From RGIG8745 sp045576655 (GTDB lineage: Bacteria > Bacteroidota > Bacteroidia > Bacteroidales > Bacteroidaceae), in assembly GCA_045576655.1 (NCBI GenBank), contig JAZNGW010000022.1, forward strand, positions 248,001 through 312,000: DNA of 64,000 nucleotides, in the 5' to 3' direction. How positions within the stretch are numbered: position 1 is the first letter of the stretch; the number at the start of each line of letters is the position of its first letter. The notes under the pieces were generated by a model. It made no database searches. It was not told the DNA's origin and saw only the letters and a program-made list of their open reading frames with translations. The translations under genes were made by a program, and so were the position numbers. Shown here piece after piece: positions 39,975 to 47,715 of the stretch.

Positions 39975-41336
39975 ATGGTTCATACGATAAGTCTAAAAGA
40001 TAAAGTAAGCAAATTTATCGAAAATAATACGTTGTTGAAATCGGGCGACAAGGTACTGGTTGCGCTTAGTGGTGGTGCCGATTCAGTGTTCCTTATAAAG
40101 ATGCTTTGTGATCTCGGATATGAATGTGAGGCGGCTCATTGCAACTTCCATTTAAGAGGCAAGGAGAGTCAGCGTGATGAGGATTTTGTGAGAGAACTTT
40201 GCCGGAGTCTGCATGTCAGATTGCATACAAAGGATTTCAATACAGCGATTTATGCTACGGATAAGGGTATAAGTATAGAGATGGCGGCTCGTGAACTGCG
40301 CTACGCATTTTTTGAGCAGTTGGCAGAGGAATATGGGGCTCAGGCTATAGCCGTCGGGCATCATCGTGATGATAACGTAGAGACTCTTCTTCTTAATATA
40401 GTGCGTGGTACAGGTATTAGAGGAGTCAGAGGCATCCAGCCACGAAATGGAAAAATTATCCGTCCGTTACTTTGCTTAAGTCATGAAGATATTACTTCGC
40501 ATCTTGAACGTATTGGCATGGAATATGTGACTGATAGTTCTAATAAACTGGATGTTTACAGTCGCAATAAGATTCGTCTGAATGTGATGCCGATTCTTTC
40601 TACTGTCAATTTTGCTGCGTCTGAGAATATTGCGATGACTATTGACAATTTGGGCGAGGCTTGCAAAATATATGAGAATGCCGTTAAGGAGTCTATAGCA
40701 AAGTGCCTTACAGTCGTAGGCAACACTCAGGTGGTAGACATAAAGACTCTTTTGTGCGAGGTGTCTCCTCGCTCAATCCTTCATGAAATCCTTTCTCCCC
40801 TCGGTTTTACCAATGCACAGGTTTTTGATATTCTACGTGCGGCTGAAGGCGGGGAGCCTGGACGTATGTTCGGAGCCAAGCAGTGGCGTTTGCTTATCGA
40901 CCGCGGGCAGATTATCATAGCCCCTCAGCCTGATGAGTCGGCCGATATAGAGTATAAGTTCCGTTTCGCTTCCCATTCGGGATGTATGCGTTTTGACGGT
41001 TTCGGACTTATCCGCTATAACATTGTGGATAATGTGAACTTGGAGTTTAAGACCGACAAGAACTTCGCTTATTTCGATGTTGACAAGATGCATGGACCGC
41101 TCACCATTCGCACTGTTCAGCAGGGCGACTCTTTCACTCCGTTCGGTCTTAAAGGCACCAAGTTGCTGAGCGACTTCATGACCGACATCAAGCTTAATCG
41201 TTTCGAGAAGGAGAACCAGAAGGTTATGTGCGATGCCAACCAAATTGCATGGGTTATAGGCAAGCGGAGCAGCGACATTTTCCGAGTTGACGAAACGACT
41301 AAGAAAGTGCTTATCCTTGAGTTTGTCAGATCTTAA
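39975..41336 (+). CDS. tilS: tRNA(Ile)-lysidine synthetase
   Basis: A 453-residue ATP-dependent enzyme that converts the wobble C34 of the CAU-anticodon tRNA-Ile to lysidine. The PP-loop motif SGGADS is at residues 32-37, followed by HCNFHLRGKESQRDEDFV, AVGHHRDDNVETLLLN and IRPLLCLS. The C-terminal TilS domain has FTPFGLKGTKLLSDFMTD. The ATG at 39975 is preferred to an in-frame TTG two codons earlier. A terminator follows the gene. Confidence 0.96.
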   Translation: MVHTISLKDKVSKFIENNTLLKSGDKVLVALSGGADSVFLIKMLCDLGYECEAAHCNFHLRGKESQRDEDFVRELCRSLHVRLHTKDFNTAIYATDKGISIEMAARELRYAFFEQLAEEYGAQAIAVGHHRDDNVETLLLNIVRGTGIRGVRGIQPRNGKIIRPLLCLSHEDITSHLERIGMEYVTDSSNKLDVYSRNKIRLNVMPILSTVNFAASENIAMTIDNLGEACKIYENAVKESIAKCLTVVGNTQVVDIKTLLCEVSPRSILHEILSPLGFTNAQVFDILRAAEGGEPGRMFGAKQWRLLIDRGQIIIAPQPDESADIEYKFRFASHSGCMRFDGFGLIRYNIVDNVNLEFKTDKNFAYFDVDKMHGPLTIRTVQQGDSFTPFGLKGTKLLSDFMTDIKLNRFEKENQKVMCDANQIAWVIGKRSSDIFRVDETTKKVLILEFVRS

Positions 41337-41364
41337 AGATTCTTAGATATATGATTATAAGCGA

Positions 41365-41396
41365 AGAGCCTCCGAGTTCAGGGGGCTCTTTTTGTT
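41365..41396 (+). terminator. Rho-independent terminator after tilS
   Basis: AGAGCCTCC (41365-41373) pairs with GGGGGCTCT (41381-41389, one mismatch), followed by a TTTTTG run. Confidence 0.8.
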
Positions 41397-41579
41397 TTGT
41401 GATGTTAAGTGCTGCATAATCTCTATGCATATAATTAGCGTCTTTCCTGATTTTTATAGAACACAAATATATTCTTGCCGTCCCTTTTGCGTGTGTGGAT
41501 TCGGGAATAATAAATAGTCTTACTATACCAAATCATGCGTTTATACAGAGTTTCATCGCATATTCTTTGCGGCAAATTT

Positions 41580-41812
41580 CTCTGCGTCTTCGGTGGAAAT
41601 TTATCATCACCGCGCTAAAAACTTCGCATAACCTCGGTGAATATTTGAAAACACCGAGGAGAAAAGTATAAATAAAACTTATATTTGTAAGAATAAAACT
41701 AATATTTATATAAATAAAACTATTATTTGTACAAATATTACTTTTATTTATAGTTTTCAGTGGGGAAGTGGTAAATTTAGAGCGGGGTTGTGTTAAGTTT
41801 TCAGCGAGGTCG
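41580..41812. repeat. Intergenic array of cores at 21-22 bp spacing (array 4)
   Basis: This fills the middle of the 698-bp gap 41337-42034 between the converging tilS and sigma-factor genes. Core centres: 41590.5 (TTCGG), 41612.5 (CGCG), 41634.5 (CCTCGG), 41656.5 (CCGAGG), then 41678.5, 41699.5, 41720.5 and 41741.5 (AT-rich words), 41763.5 and 41785.5 (GGGG) and 41807.5 (GAGG). CCTCGGTG and CACCGAGG also form a hairpin. Outside the array the gap holds terminators and AT-rich DNA only. Confidence 0.75.
41658..41766. repeat. 109-bp dispersed repeat, copy 2
   Basis: Matches 6850-6958 in the same orientation with one mismatch. The flanks are different in sequence but keep the same 22-bp phasing of cores on both sides. 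Confidence 0.9.
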
Positions 41813-41940
41813 TGTCGAACTATTATCGTAGTGACGAAAAGGTATGTAGGGAGTACTGGGCAGAAAGAGAGTGGGTTATGGCGGTTTTTCTGTAGGGTTT
41901 ATAAAACTATATTCTTTTATGTTTAGTGTAGATTAAGAAT

Positions 41941-41975
41941 ACATCGGTTCGTCAGCATGCATGACGAACCGATGT
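41941..41975. terminator. Perfect 14-bp hairpin downstream of the sigma-factor gene
   Basis: ACATCGGTTCGTCA (41941-41954) and TGACGAACCGATGT (41962-41975) are perfect arms around a 7-base centre. It lies about 60 bp past the sigma-factor stop and lacks a long T-run, so it is a weak or processing-type terminator. Confidence 0.55.
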
Positions 41976-42034
41976 GGGGAAGGATATATATAGTGGAGAT
42001 GAAGAAATGAGTCGTAGGCGTGGATAGGACTTTT

Positions 42035-42547
42035 CTATCTGAAGTCGCGCAGTTCTTTCTGAAGTTTCTGGCGAGTGAAGAATATGCGGCTCTTTACCGT
42101 TCCGATTGGCACTCCGAGGTGTGCGGCAATCTCCTTGTACTTAAATCCGGATATGTGCATGGCGAATGGTACTCGGTATTCTTTTGGTAGTGCATGCACG
42201 GCCTTATGTATTTCTTTGATGTCGTATGCTTCTTCGGTGCTGTCGATTGAGAAATCCTGGCTTAAGTTTAGGTGGTACTGGTTGTCGGTCTGGTCAACGT
42301 ATACTTTGTCGCGCGATGCCTTTCTGTAGTTATTTATGAATAGGTTGCGCATAATGGTGTAGAGCCATCCCTTGAAGTTCGTGCCAACTTGAAACTTTTC
42401 CCTGTTGTCAAGAGCTTTGAGCGAGGTTTCCTGCATCAAGTCGTTGGCCTCTTCTTCGTCTGCCGTTAATCTGATTGCAAACCTGTGTAGTTCGTTTTGT
42501 GCCATCACCAGATTTTTCTCAAAGATGGAAACTGTCATTGTAGTCAT
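42035..42547 (-). CDS. ECF-type RNA polymerase sigma factor
   Basis: A 170-residue sigma-70 family protein. Region 2 has LTADEEEANDLMQETSLKAL and FKGWLYTIMRNLFINNYRK (the -10-binding part); region 4 has LPKEYRVPFAMHISGFKYKE and GVPIGTVKSRIFFTRQKL (the -35-binding HTH). No anti-sigma gene is next to it, unlike the FecR-linked ECF factors of Bacteroides. It resembles the stand-alone RpoE-type sigma factors with conserved housekeeping or stress roles. Confidence 0.92.
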   Translation of the reverse strand: MTTMTVSIFEKNLVMAQNELHRFAIRLTADEEEANDLMQETSLKALDNREKFQVGTNFKGWLYTIMRNLFINNYRKASRDKVYVDQTDNQYHLNLSQDFSIDSTEEAYDIKEIHKAVHALPKEYRVPFAMHISGFKYKEIAAHLGVPIGTVKSRIFFTRQKLQKELRDFR

Positions 42548-42669
42548 AAGGCCGTAAATTTTAAGTTAATATTATTGTATTTATTATTTGCGTCCTTCCG
42601 AATCGCGTTGCAATTTTAAAGACTAAACAATAATGGTGAGGGTGGAAAACTGACAAAAAGGGAACCAAA

Positions 42670-42709
42670 AACTATCAAAAAACAGTTTTCGGGTGCTTTT
42701 TTGATAGTT
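42670..42709. other. Perfect 13-bp inverted repeat in a divergent gap
   Basis: AACTATCAAAAAA (42670-42682) and TTTTTTGATAGTT (42697-42709) flank a 14-base centre, between the sigma-factor gene and the dehydrogenase gene, which are transcribed away from each other. The T-run on either strand means it could terminate; it could also be an operator. Confidence 0.5.
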
Positions 42710-42790
42710 ATCAGGTGGTTTGGATGTGGACAGAGCGTATAATTCGGAGGTTTTTTGTAAGTTTGAATGTTGTTTAATATTATTGAAAGG

Positions 42791-43744
42791 ATGAAAATAG
42801 TTGTACTTGATGGTTATACGGTGGCTCAAACAGATTTGTCATGGGACTGCCTTAAGGATATAGCAGACGTGGATGTTTATGACCGTACAGCCCCTGATGA
42901 TGTGGTTGAGCGTTGTAAGGGGGCAGAGATGGTGCTCACAAATAAGGTGGTTCTCAATGCGGAGGTGCTTAATCAGTTGCCGCGCCTTATGTATATAGGT
43001 GTGCTTGCTACTGGCTATAATGTTGTAGATCTTGAAGCTGCAAGTCGTCAAAGTATCGTTGTTACTAACATTCCGTCTTATAGTACCCAGAGCGTGGCGC
43101 AGATGGTTTTTGCTCTTTTATTAAATGTAGTTAATAGGGTGGAGCATTATGCGGTGGCTAATCGCAACGGATGTTGGTGTAAAAGTGAGGATTTCTGTTA
43201 TCTCGAACACGACTTGTTCGAGTTGGCAGGCAAACGATTCGGAATAGTTGGACTCGGCAATATCGGTATGGAAGTGGCCCGTATTGCTTCAGCTTTCGGT
43301 ATGGAGGTGCTGGCTGTAACTTCTAAGAAGGGTGAATTGCCTTATGGTGTGCGAAGTGTTTCTATGGATGAATTGTTTGAGGCCTCAGATGTTGTAAGTC
43401 TTCATTGTCCGCTTACGGATGATACGCGTCATTTGGTTTGCGCCAAGCGTTTGGAAACCATGAAACCTTATGCAATAATCATCAATACAGGGCGTGGCCC
43501 GTTGGTCAATGATGCGGAACTGGCTGAAGCACTGAATCGTAAACTTATTGCGGCATATGCGGCAGATGTGCTTACGGTTGAGCCTGCAGAGTCTGACAAT
43601 CCCCTTCTTAAGGCGAGAAACTGCTATCTTACTCCGCATATAGCTTGGGCTACTCGTGAGGCACGTCAGCGCTTGATGTCTATTTGTGTGGAAAATATAA
43701 AGGCTTTCCTTGCGGGAAAGCCTGTCAATGTGGTTAATGATTGA
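42791..43744 (+). CDS. D-2-hydroxyacid dehydrogenase (NAD)
   Basis: A 317-residue enzyme of the D-isomer-specific dehydrogenase family. The Rossmann motif GIVGLGNIGMEVA is near residue 155; catalytic residues sit in IINTGRGPLVND (Arg) and LTPHIAWATREAR (His). The protein is closest in pattern to hydroxypyruvate/glyoxylate reductases. It is single, with the Crp-like gene converging on it 4 bp away. The ATG at 42791 starts the homologous region. Confidence 0.88.
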   Translation: MKIVVLDGYTVAQTDLSWDCLKDIADVDVYDRTAPDDVVERCKGAEMVLTNKVVLNAEVLNQLPRLMYIGVLATGYNVVDLEAASRQSIVVTNIPSYSTQSVAQMVFALLLNVVNRVEHYAVANRNGCWCKSEDFCYLEHDLFELAGKRFGIVGLGNIGMEVARIASAFGMEVLAVTSKKGELPYGVRSVSMDELFEASDVVSLHCPLTDDTRHLVCAKRLETMKPYAIIINTGRGPLVNDAELAEALNRKLIAAYAADVLTVEPAESDNPLLKARNCYLTPHIAWATREARQRLMSICVENIKAFLAGKPVNVVND

Positions 43745-43748
43745 ATGC

Positions 43749-44330
43749 TTATTTGTTTGTCGCTGATCTCACTCTGCTAAGAGTTTCGGGCGTCATTTGC
43801 AAGTAGGAGGCGAGATAATGGAGAGGAGCACGGCGCACAAGGTCGGGGTGATCGTTAAGCGTGCGCAGGTATCTCTCCTTGGCACTTTCAAAACGCAAGG
43901 TGTCAGCTTTGTGTTGCGAAAGAATTAGTGAGTGCTCAAGGAAGGCGAACATCAGTTGGCAAAATTCGTATGACGTGCGAGTCAGTTCTTTCAGTTTGTC
44001 ATACGGAATGGCGTATATCTTACTAGGTTCGAGCGTTTCTATAACTAGGCGCGAGGGCTCTCTTCGGAAGAAACTTTCTATGCACATCACAATGCCTCCC
44101 TCGTATTCAAGATGCTCCGTCACCTCCTTGCCGTTCTTCACATAGTATTGCCTTGTAAGCCCCTTCTCTATATAATAAAGGTTGTCGCACACCTCGCCTT
44201 CCTTCACAGGCATTTCGCCACGCTTGAATTTCAACGGAATCAGTATTTCCGCAAATTTGTCAAGGGCGTCCTTGCTTAGGGTTACGTAACGGCGAGCAAT
44301 TTCGCGTGCGATGTCTTTTCTCTGGTCCAT
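43749..44330 (-). CDS. Crp/Fnr-family transcription regulator
   Basis: A 193-residue protein. The cNMP-binding jelly roll (about 20-115) has PLKFKRGEMPVKEGEVCDNL and YYIEKGLTRQYYV. The C-terminal part is a shortened winged helix (LHYLASYLQMTPETLSRVRS) with the expected recognition helix. No Fnr-type cysteine cluster is present. Ligand is unknown; many Bacteroidetes members do not bind cAMP. It starts 3 bp after yggS. Confidence 0.88.
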   Translation of the reverse strand: MDQRKDIAREIARRYVTLSKDALDKFAEILIPLKFKRGEMPVKEGEVCDNLYYIEKGLTRQYYVKNGKEVTEHLEYEGGIVMCIESFFRREPSRLVIETLEPSKIYAIPYDKLKELTRTSYEFCQLMFAFLEHSLILSQHKADTLRFESAKERYLRTLNDHPDLVRRAPLHYLASYLQMTPETLSRVRSATNK

Positions 44331-44333
44331 ATG

Positions 44334-45008
44334 CTATGCGTAGTTTCTCATTCCGAAGATTTTGCTTCCAACTCTGACGAGCGTACTTCCTTCTTGCATG
44401 GCAATGTGGTAGTCGTCACTCATACCCATGGATAGTTCGCAGAAATGTTCGGATTCGGGGAAGTATTTTTCTTTGATTTTGTTAAAGATTTGCTTCACCT
44501 GTTTGAATTCTTGCCTTATCAGCCCTTCGTCGTCGGTGTTTGTAGCCATGCACATTAGTCCGTCAATGCGGATGTTGCTTAGGGCTCTGTATTCCTCGGA
44601 CTCTAAAAGGCATGTCAGTTCCTCTTCGGTAAGTCCGAACTTTGTGTCTTCTTGTGCTATGTGAATTTGCAGGAGGCAGTTGATGACACGCCCGTTTTTC
44701 TTTGCGTGCTTGTCTATCTCCTTAAGCAACTTCAGTGAGTCGATCGAATGGATGAGCGAAATGAACGGAGCGATGTACTTAATTTTGTTTGTTTGCAGGT
44801 GGCCTATAAAGTGCCATTCGATGTCTTTGGGCAGCACAGACTCCTTTGCCATCACCTCCTGAGCATGGCTTTCGCCGAATATGCGTTGTCCGGCGTCGTA
44901 GGCGGACTGCAAATCCTCTACGGGATGGTATTTGGACACGGCAACCAGCCGGACCCCTTCAGTCAGTTCGCTTCTTACGGATAAAATGTTTTTCCTGATA
45001 TCATTCAT
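44334..45008 (-). CDS. yggS: PLP homeostasis protein, YggS/PROSC family
   Basis: A 224-residue alanine-racemase-like TIM barrel without the C-terminal domain. The PLP lysine is in LVAVSKYHPVEDL, then FGESHAQEVMAK, WHFIGHLQTNKIKYI, LLQIHIAQEDTKFGL and LSMGMSDDYHIAMQEGST complete the signature. It buffers free PLP rather than catalysing a known reaction. The ATG at 45008 overlaps the stop of the DUF4494 gene by 8 bases, so the genes are co-translated. Confidence 0.94.
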   Translation of the reverse strand: MNDIRKNILSVRSELTEGVRLVAVSKYHPVEDLQSAYDAGQRIFGESHAQEVMAKESVLPKDIEWHFIGHLQTNKIKYIAPFISLIHSIDSLKLLKEIDKHAKKNGRVINCLLQIHIAQEDTKFGLTEEELTCLLESEEYRALSNIRIDGLMCMATNTDDEGLIRQEFKQVKQIFNKIKEKYFPESEHFCELSMGMSDDYHIAMQEGSTLVRVGSKIFGMRNYA

Positions 45009-45477
45009 ATTCGGGTTTGTCGTCGTTGTCCGAACTTGGAGTTTCGTAAGGGAACACGTCAAGAATAGGTGTCTCTTGAACTAAGGCAATTTCGTAGTCC
45101 ACCATTGACCCCTTCATGCCCTCGTCAAAACGGCGTACGGCATCACGCAAGTCGCTTGCCTGTACAAGCATCAGTGTTGCTGTCTTCTTTTCTGTTTGTG
45201 TCTTCTCGTCCAAGGTAATGAAGTTGCACTTCACCTTATACCACTTGTCGGCACTTTCTGCATCAGCCATGAACATTTCGCTGTATTTTACTCGCTTGAT
45301 GTCGGCTACTTCCAAACCTCCTGTGCTGAACGGAGTAATTTCTTTTATGATTCTTGCTTCTGCCTCTGTAAAGTTGAGCGCATCAACGAGATAAGGTTCT
45401 GTAACAGACTTTGTTACTCCGCCTTCTACTTGTTTTTCAATCTTTACCTTGCACTCAAACCAACTGTTCATTATCAT
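45001..45477 (-). CDS. DUF4494 protein
   Basis: A 158-residue cytoplasmic protein of the Bacteroidales DUF4494 family, recognised by WFECKVKIEKQVEGG, YLVDALNFTEAEARI and KWYKVKCNFITLDEK. The function is unknown. The C-terminus is acidic and probably disordered. A second in-frame ATG lies two codons downstream (45471) and may be the real start. TAATTTTG at 45530-45523 is a plausible -7 element, with TTG at about 45553-45551 as -33. Confidence 0.85.
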   Translation of the reverse strand: MIMNSWFECKVKIEKQVEGGVTKSVTEPYLVDALNFTEAEARIIKEITPFSTGGLEVADIKRVKYSEMFMADAESADKWYKVKCNFITLDEKTQTEKKTATLMLVQASDLRDAVRRFDEGMKGSMVDYEIALVQETPILDVFPYETPSSDNDDKPEYE

Positions 45478-45629
45478 AGTTGTAAATGTTTTTGTCGAGT
45501 TAAAATATGATTCTTGTCAATGCAAAATTAGGAAAACTTTTTCTACTTGACAATTTCCATGCCGTCTAAGTTTTCTTATATGTGGTATCTTGAAAATATA
45601 GAAGTGTGCAGGTTACCGTGTCGTGGGGC

Positions 45630-47291
45630 TTAGAACTCGCATGGGGATTGGATTGTCATGCGTAGCCCTGTAGCGGGATGGGTGAATTCGATGCTTTCGG
45701 CATGGAGAAACATACGGGTGGATTGGTGTCCGTAGAGGGGGTCGCCAATGATGGGGTGGGAAAGCCCCTCGCTATGTGCAGAATGAACTCTCAATTGGTG
45801 GGTACGTCCTGTTTGCGGATAGAAGGCTATGCGTGTAGATTCAGCGTTGCGTTCTATCACTTCGTAGTGAGTTATGGACTGTTTTCCGTGTTCGTGGTCG
45901 ACCATTTGGCGCGGGCGGTCTTCGTGATTAGGCGACAGCGGTAAGTCGATTATCCCTCTGTCGGTATCAACTATACCTTCGAGCATGGCAATATACTTCT
46001 TTTTAACCTTGTGGCGCACGAATTGTTCCTGTAGAATCTTGTGTGTGTCTTTGTCCTTTGAGAGAAGCAAAACGCCGGACGTGTCCATGTCGAGGCGGTG
46101 AACCATGAGAGTGCTTCCGTCGAGTTCGGGTTTTATCTGCCTTATTTTACTATAAACGCTTGGTGCGTCATCACGGGCTGGGACAGAGAGCATACCCGCA
46201 GGTTTGTCTACGGCGCATATCCATTGGTCTTCGTATATGATACGCATTTTTGATGCCGTGGCCTCCATTCGAAGCATCTGTTGATTTTCTTCTACGTCTA
46301 ATCCTTTGAGCATGTGTCGCAAGATAGGTTTGCACTTGCTGACGCATGAGGGGTAGAAATCTCCATGACGACGGACTTCGTTTTTGGGCGATGCCCCCAT
46401 CCAAAACTCTGCCATACACAGAGGATTCAGATGGTGCAGGTAAGCGTGTTGAAGAAGTTTAGGAGCGCAGCACTCGCCTGCTCCAGCAGGTGGGGTAGGA
46501 CAAGTTTCGTTTTTGAAGATGTCAATCAAGTCTTTACTTTCGCCGATTGCGTTGAGCATAACGAACTGTTCAAACAACCATTGCTGAAGGAGTGCCGAAC
46601 GCTGTTTGCGTTCTTTTTTAAGCCGTTCTATTTCGTTGGTCAATTCTTGCAATTGCTCCCTTGCTTTTTCGGACGCTTCTTTTAAAGAGTCTCTTAGTCG
46701 CTTAAGTTCGGCCTTTTGATGCTGGCTCTCTTTTATGAGTGAAGCCTTTTCTTCTTCTGAAAGTGTTGCTTTAATTCTTAGATTGTCTCGTCTGAGTTTC
46801 AGTTCTTTAATATACTGACGCTTTGTTTGAAGTGTACTGTGCTCTCTTAGTAGCGCAGACTTGTATTCTTCTTCTTTCTGTTGAAGTATACCGCTTGTTT
46901 CTAACAAGGTTATTCGCTTGTTGATTTCCGAAATGTTCTTTTCTTCTTTAGGGAAATAGCCGTCAGGTTTTTGCAGATCATAAATTGGCGGAACAAAATA
47001 GGGGTGGTAGTTGCTTCCGCATAGGATGCCAGAGAATGCGGCTAAAAATCCTATGTTCCCATTTGGGGCTTTGGCAATGAGAACTCCGAACATTTTACCT
47101 CGCTCAATTTCGTCAGCCCATTCTGTATGTTCCTTGACATGTTTTTTGAGTTTGTCTGCGGCGAGAATGCAGAGTGGATGGGGTTGGTAATAGAATGGGT
47201 TGTTGAAGCGTGAGGGCAAAACAATACCATCCGTTTCAACGGAAGTGAACGGATGGAAAAATGTCTTGTTATATGTATCGGGTTGAGGCAT
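45630..47291 (-). CDS. RluA-family pseudouridine synthase with long N-terminal extension
   Basis: A 553-residue protein. The C-terminal 210 residues are a complete RluA-type synthase: MRIIYEDQWICAVDKPAGML, the catalytic Asp in VHRLDMDTSGVLLLSKD, KKKYIAMLEG and YPQTGRTHQLRVHSAH. The N-terminal 340 residues hold a globular start, a long coiled coil (about 120-245) and a Cys-containing stretch (TPPAGAGECCAPKLLQHAYL). Bifunctional forms of this layout modify 23S rRNA position 746 and tRNA position 32 in other bacteria. The target here is inferred. It follows the PqqD-like gene by 2 bp. Confidence 0.9.
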   Translation of the reverse strand: MPQPDTYNKTFFHPFTSVETDGIVLPSRFNNPFYYQPHPLCILAADKLKKHVKEHTEWADEIERGKMFGVLIAKAPNGNIGFLAAFSGILCGSNYHPYFVPPIYDLQKPDGYFPKEEKNISEINKRITLLETSGILQQKEEEYKSALLREHSTLQTKRQYIKELKLRRDNLRIKATLSEEEKASLIKESQHQKAELKRLRDSLKEASEKAREQLQELTNEIERLKKERKQRSALLQQWLFEQFVMLNAIGESKDLIDIFKNETCPTPPAGAGECCAPKLLQHAYLHHLNPLCMAEFWMGASPKNEVRRHGDFYPSCVSKCKPILRHMLKGLDVEENQQMLRMEATASKMRIIYEDQWICAVDKPAGMLSVPARDDAPSVYSKIRQIKPELDGSTLMVHRLDMDTSGVLLLSKDKDTHKILQEQFVRHKVKKKYIAMLEGIVDTDRGIIDLPLSPNHEDRPRQMVDHEHGKQSITHYEVIERNAESTRIAFYPQTGRTHQLRVHSAHSEGLSHPIIGDPLYGHQSTRMFLHAESIEFTHPATGLRMTIQSPCEF

Positions 47292-47293
47292 GA

Positions 47294-47560
47294 TTATTCA
47301 ATGAAGCCTACTTTTTTCCATTCAGAGGCAATGTTTTCGCAGTCCTTCTTTGCGGTAGCTTCGTCTATCTCATATTCATCGATAATGGTTCGTACCATAT
47401 CCTCTATGCTAAAATCTTTCCCAATGACTTTATTCCAAATTAGCGCAGCGCTTTCGTTGAGAGTTATAATCTTTGTGAAGTTGATGTTTTCTTTGCCATG
47501 GGATATGATGATATTTTCTCCGCATATATCTTTGAGTTCAAACCCGTCCTTGATTTTCAT
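47294..47560 (-). CDS. PqqD-like protein (RiPP recognition element fold)
   Basis: An 88-residue winged-helix protein of the PqqD family: three strands (FELKDICGENIIIS), then TLNESAALIWNKVIGKDFS and the helices IEDMVRTIIDEYEIDEATAK. Such domains bind leader peptides of ribosomally made peptide products and present them to modifying enzymes. No radical SAM enzyme or precursor is adjacent, so this copy is orphan. It sits immediately before the pseudouridine synthase gene. A -7 element TATCTTTG (47603-47596) is upstream. Confidence 0.82.
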   Translation of the reverse strand: MKIKDGFELKDICGENIIISHGKENINFTKIITLNESAALIWNKVIGKDFSIEDMVRTIIDEYEIDEATAKKDCENIASEWKKVGFIE

Positions 47561-47715
47561 GATGCATTTTTTATTAGAGATTATTTATCTTCTTGCAAAG
47601 ATAGGCAAAAATATTGTCTACACCCCCGATATTATCAATAAAAAGTGTAACTTTGCAAGTCGTTTGGACGTGCTTCAGACGTGATAATGTGTTGAAATAA
47701 ATATAAATACGATAT

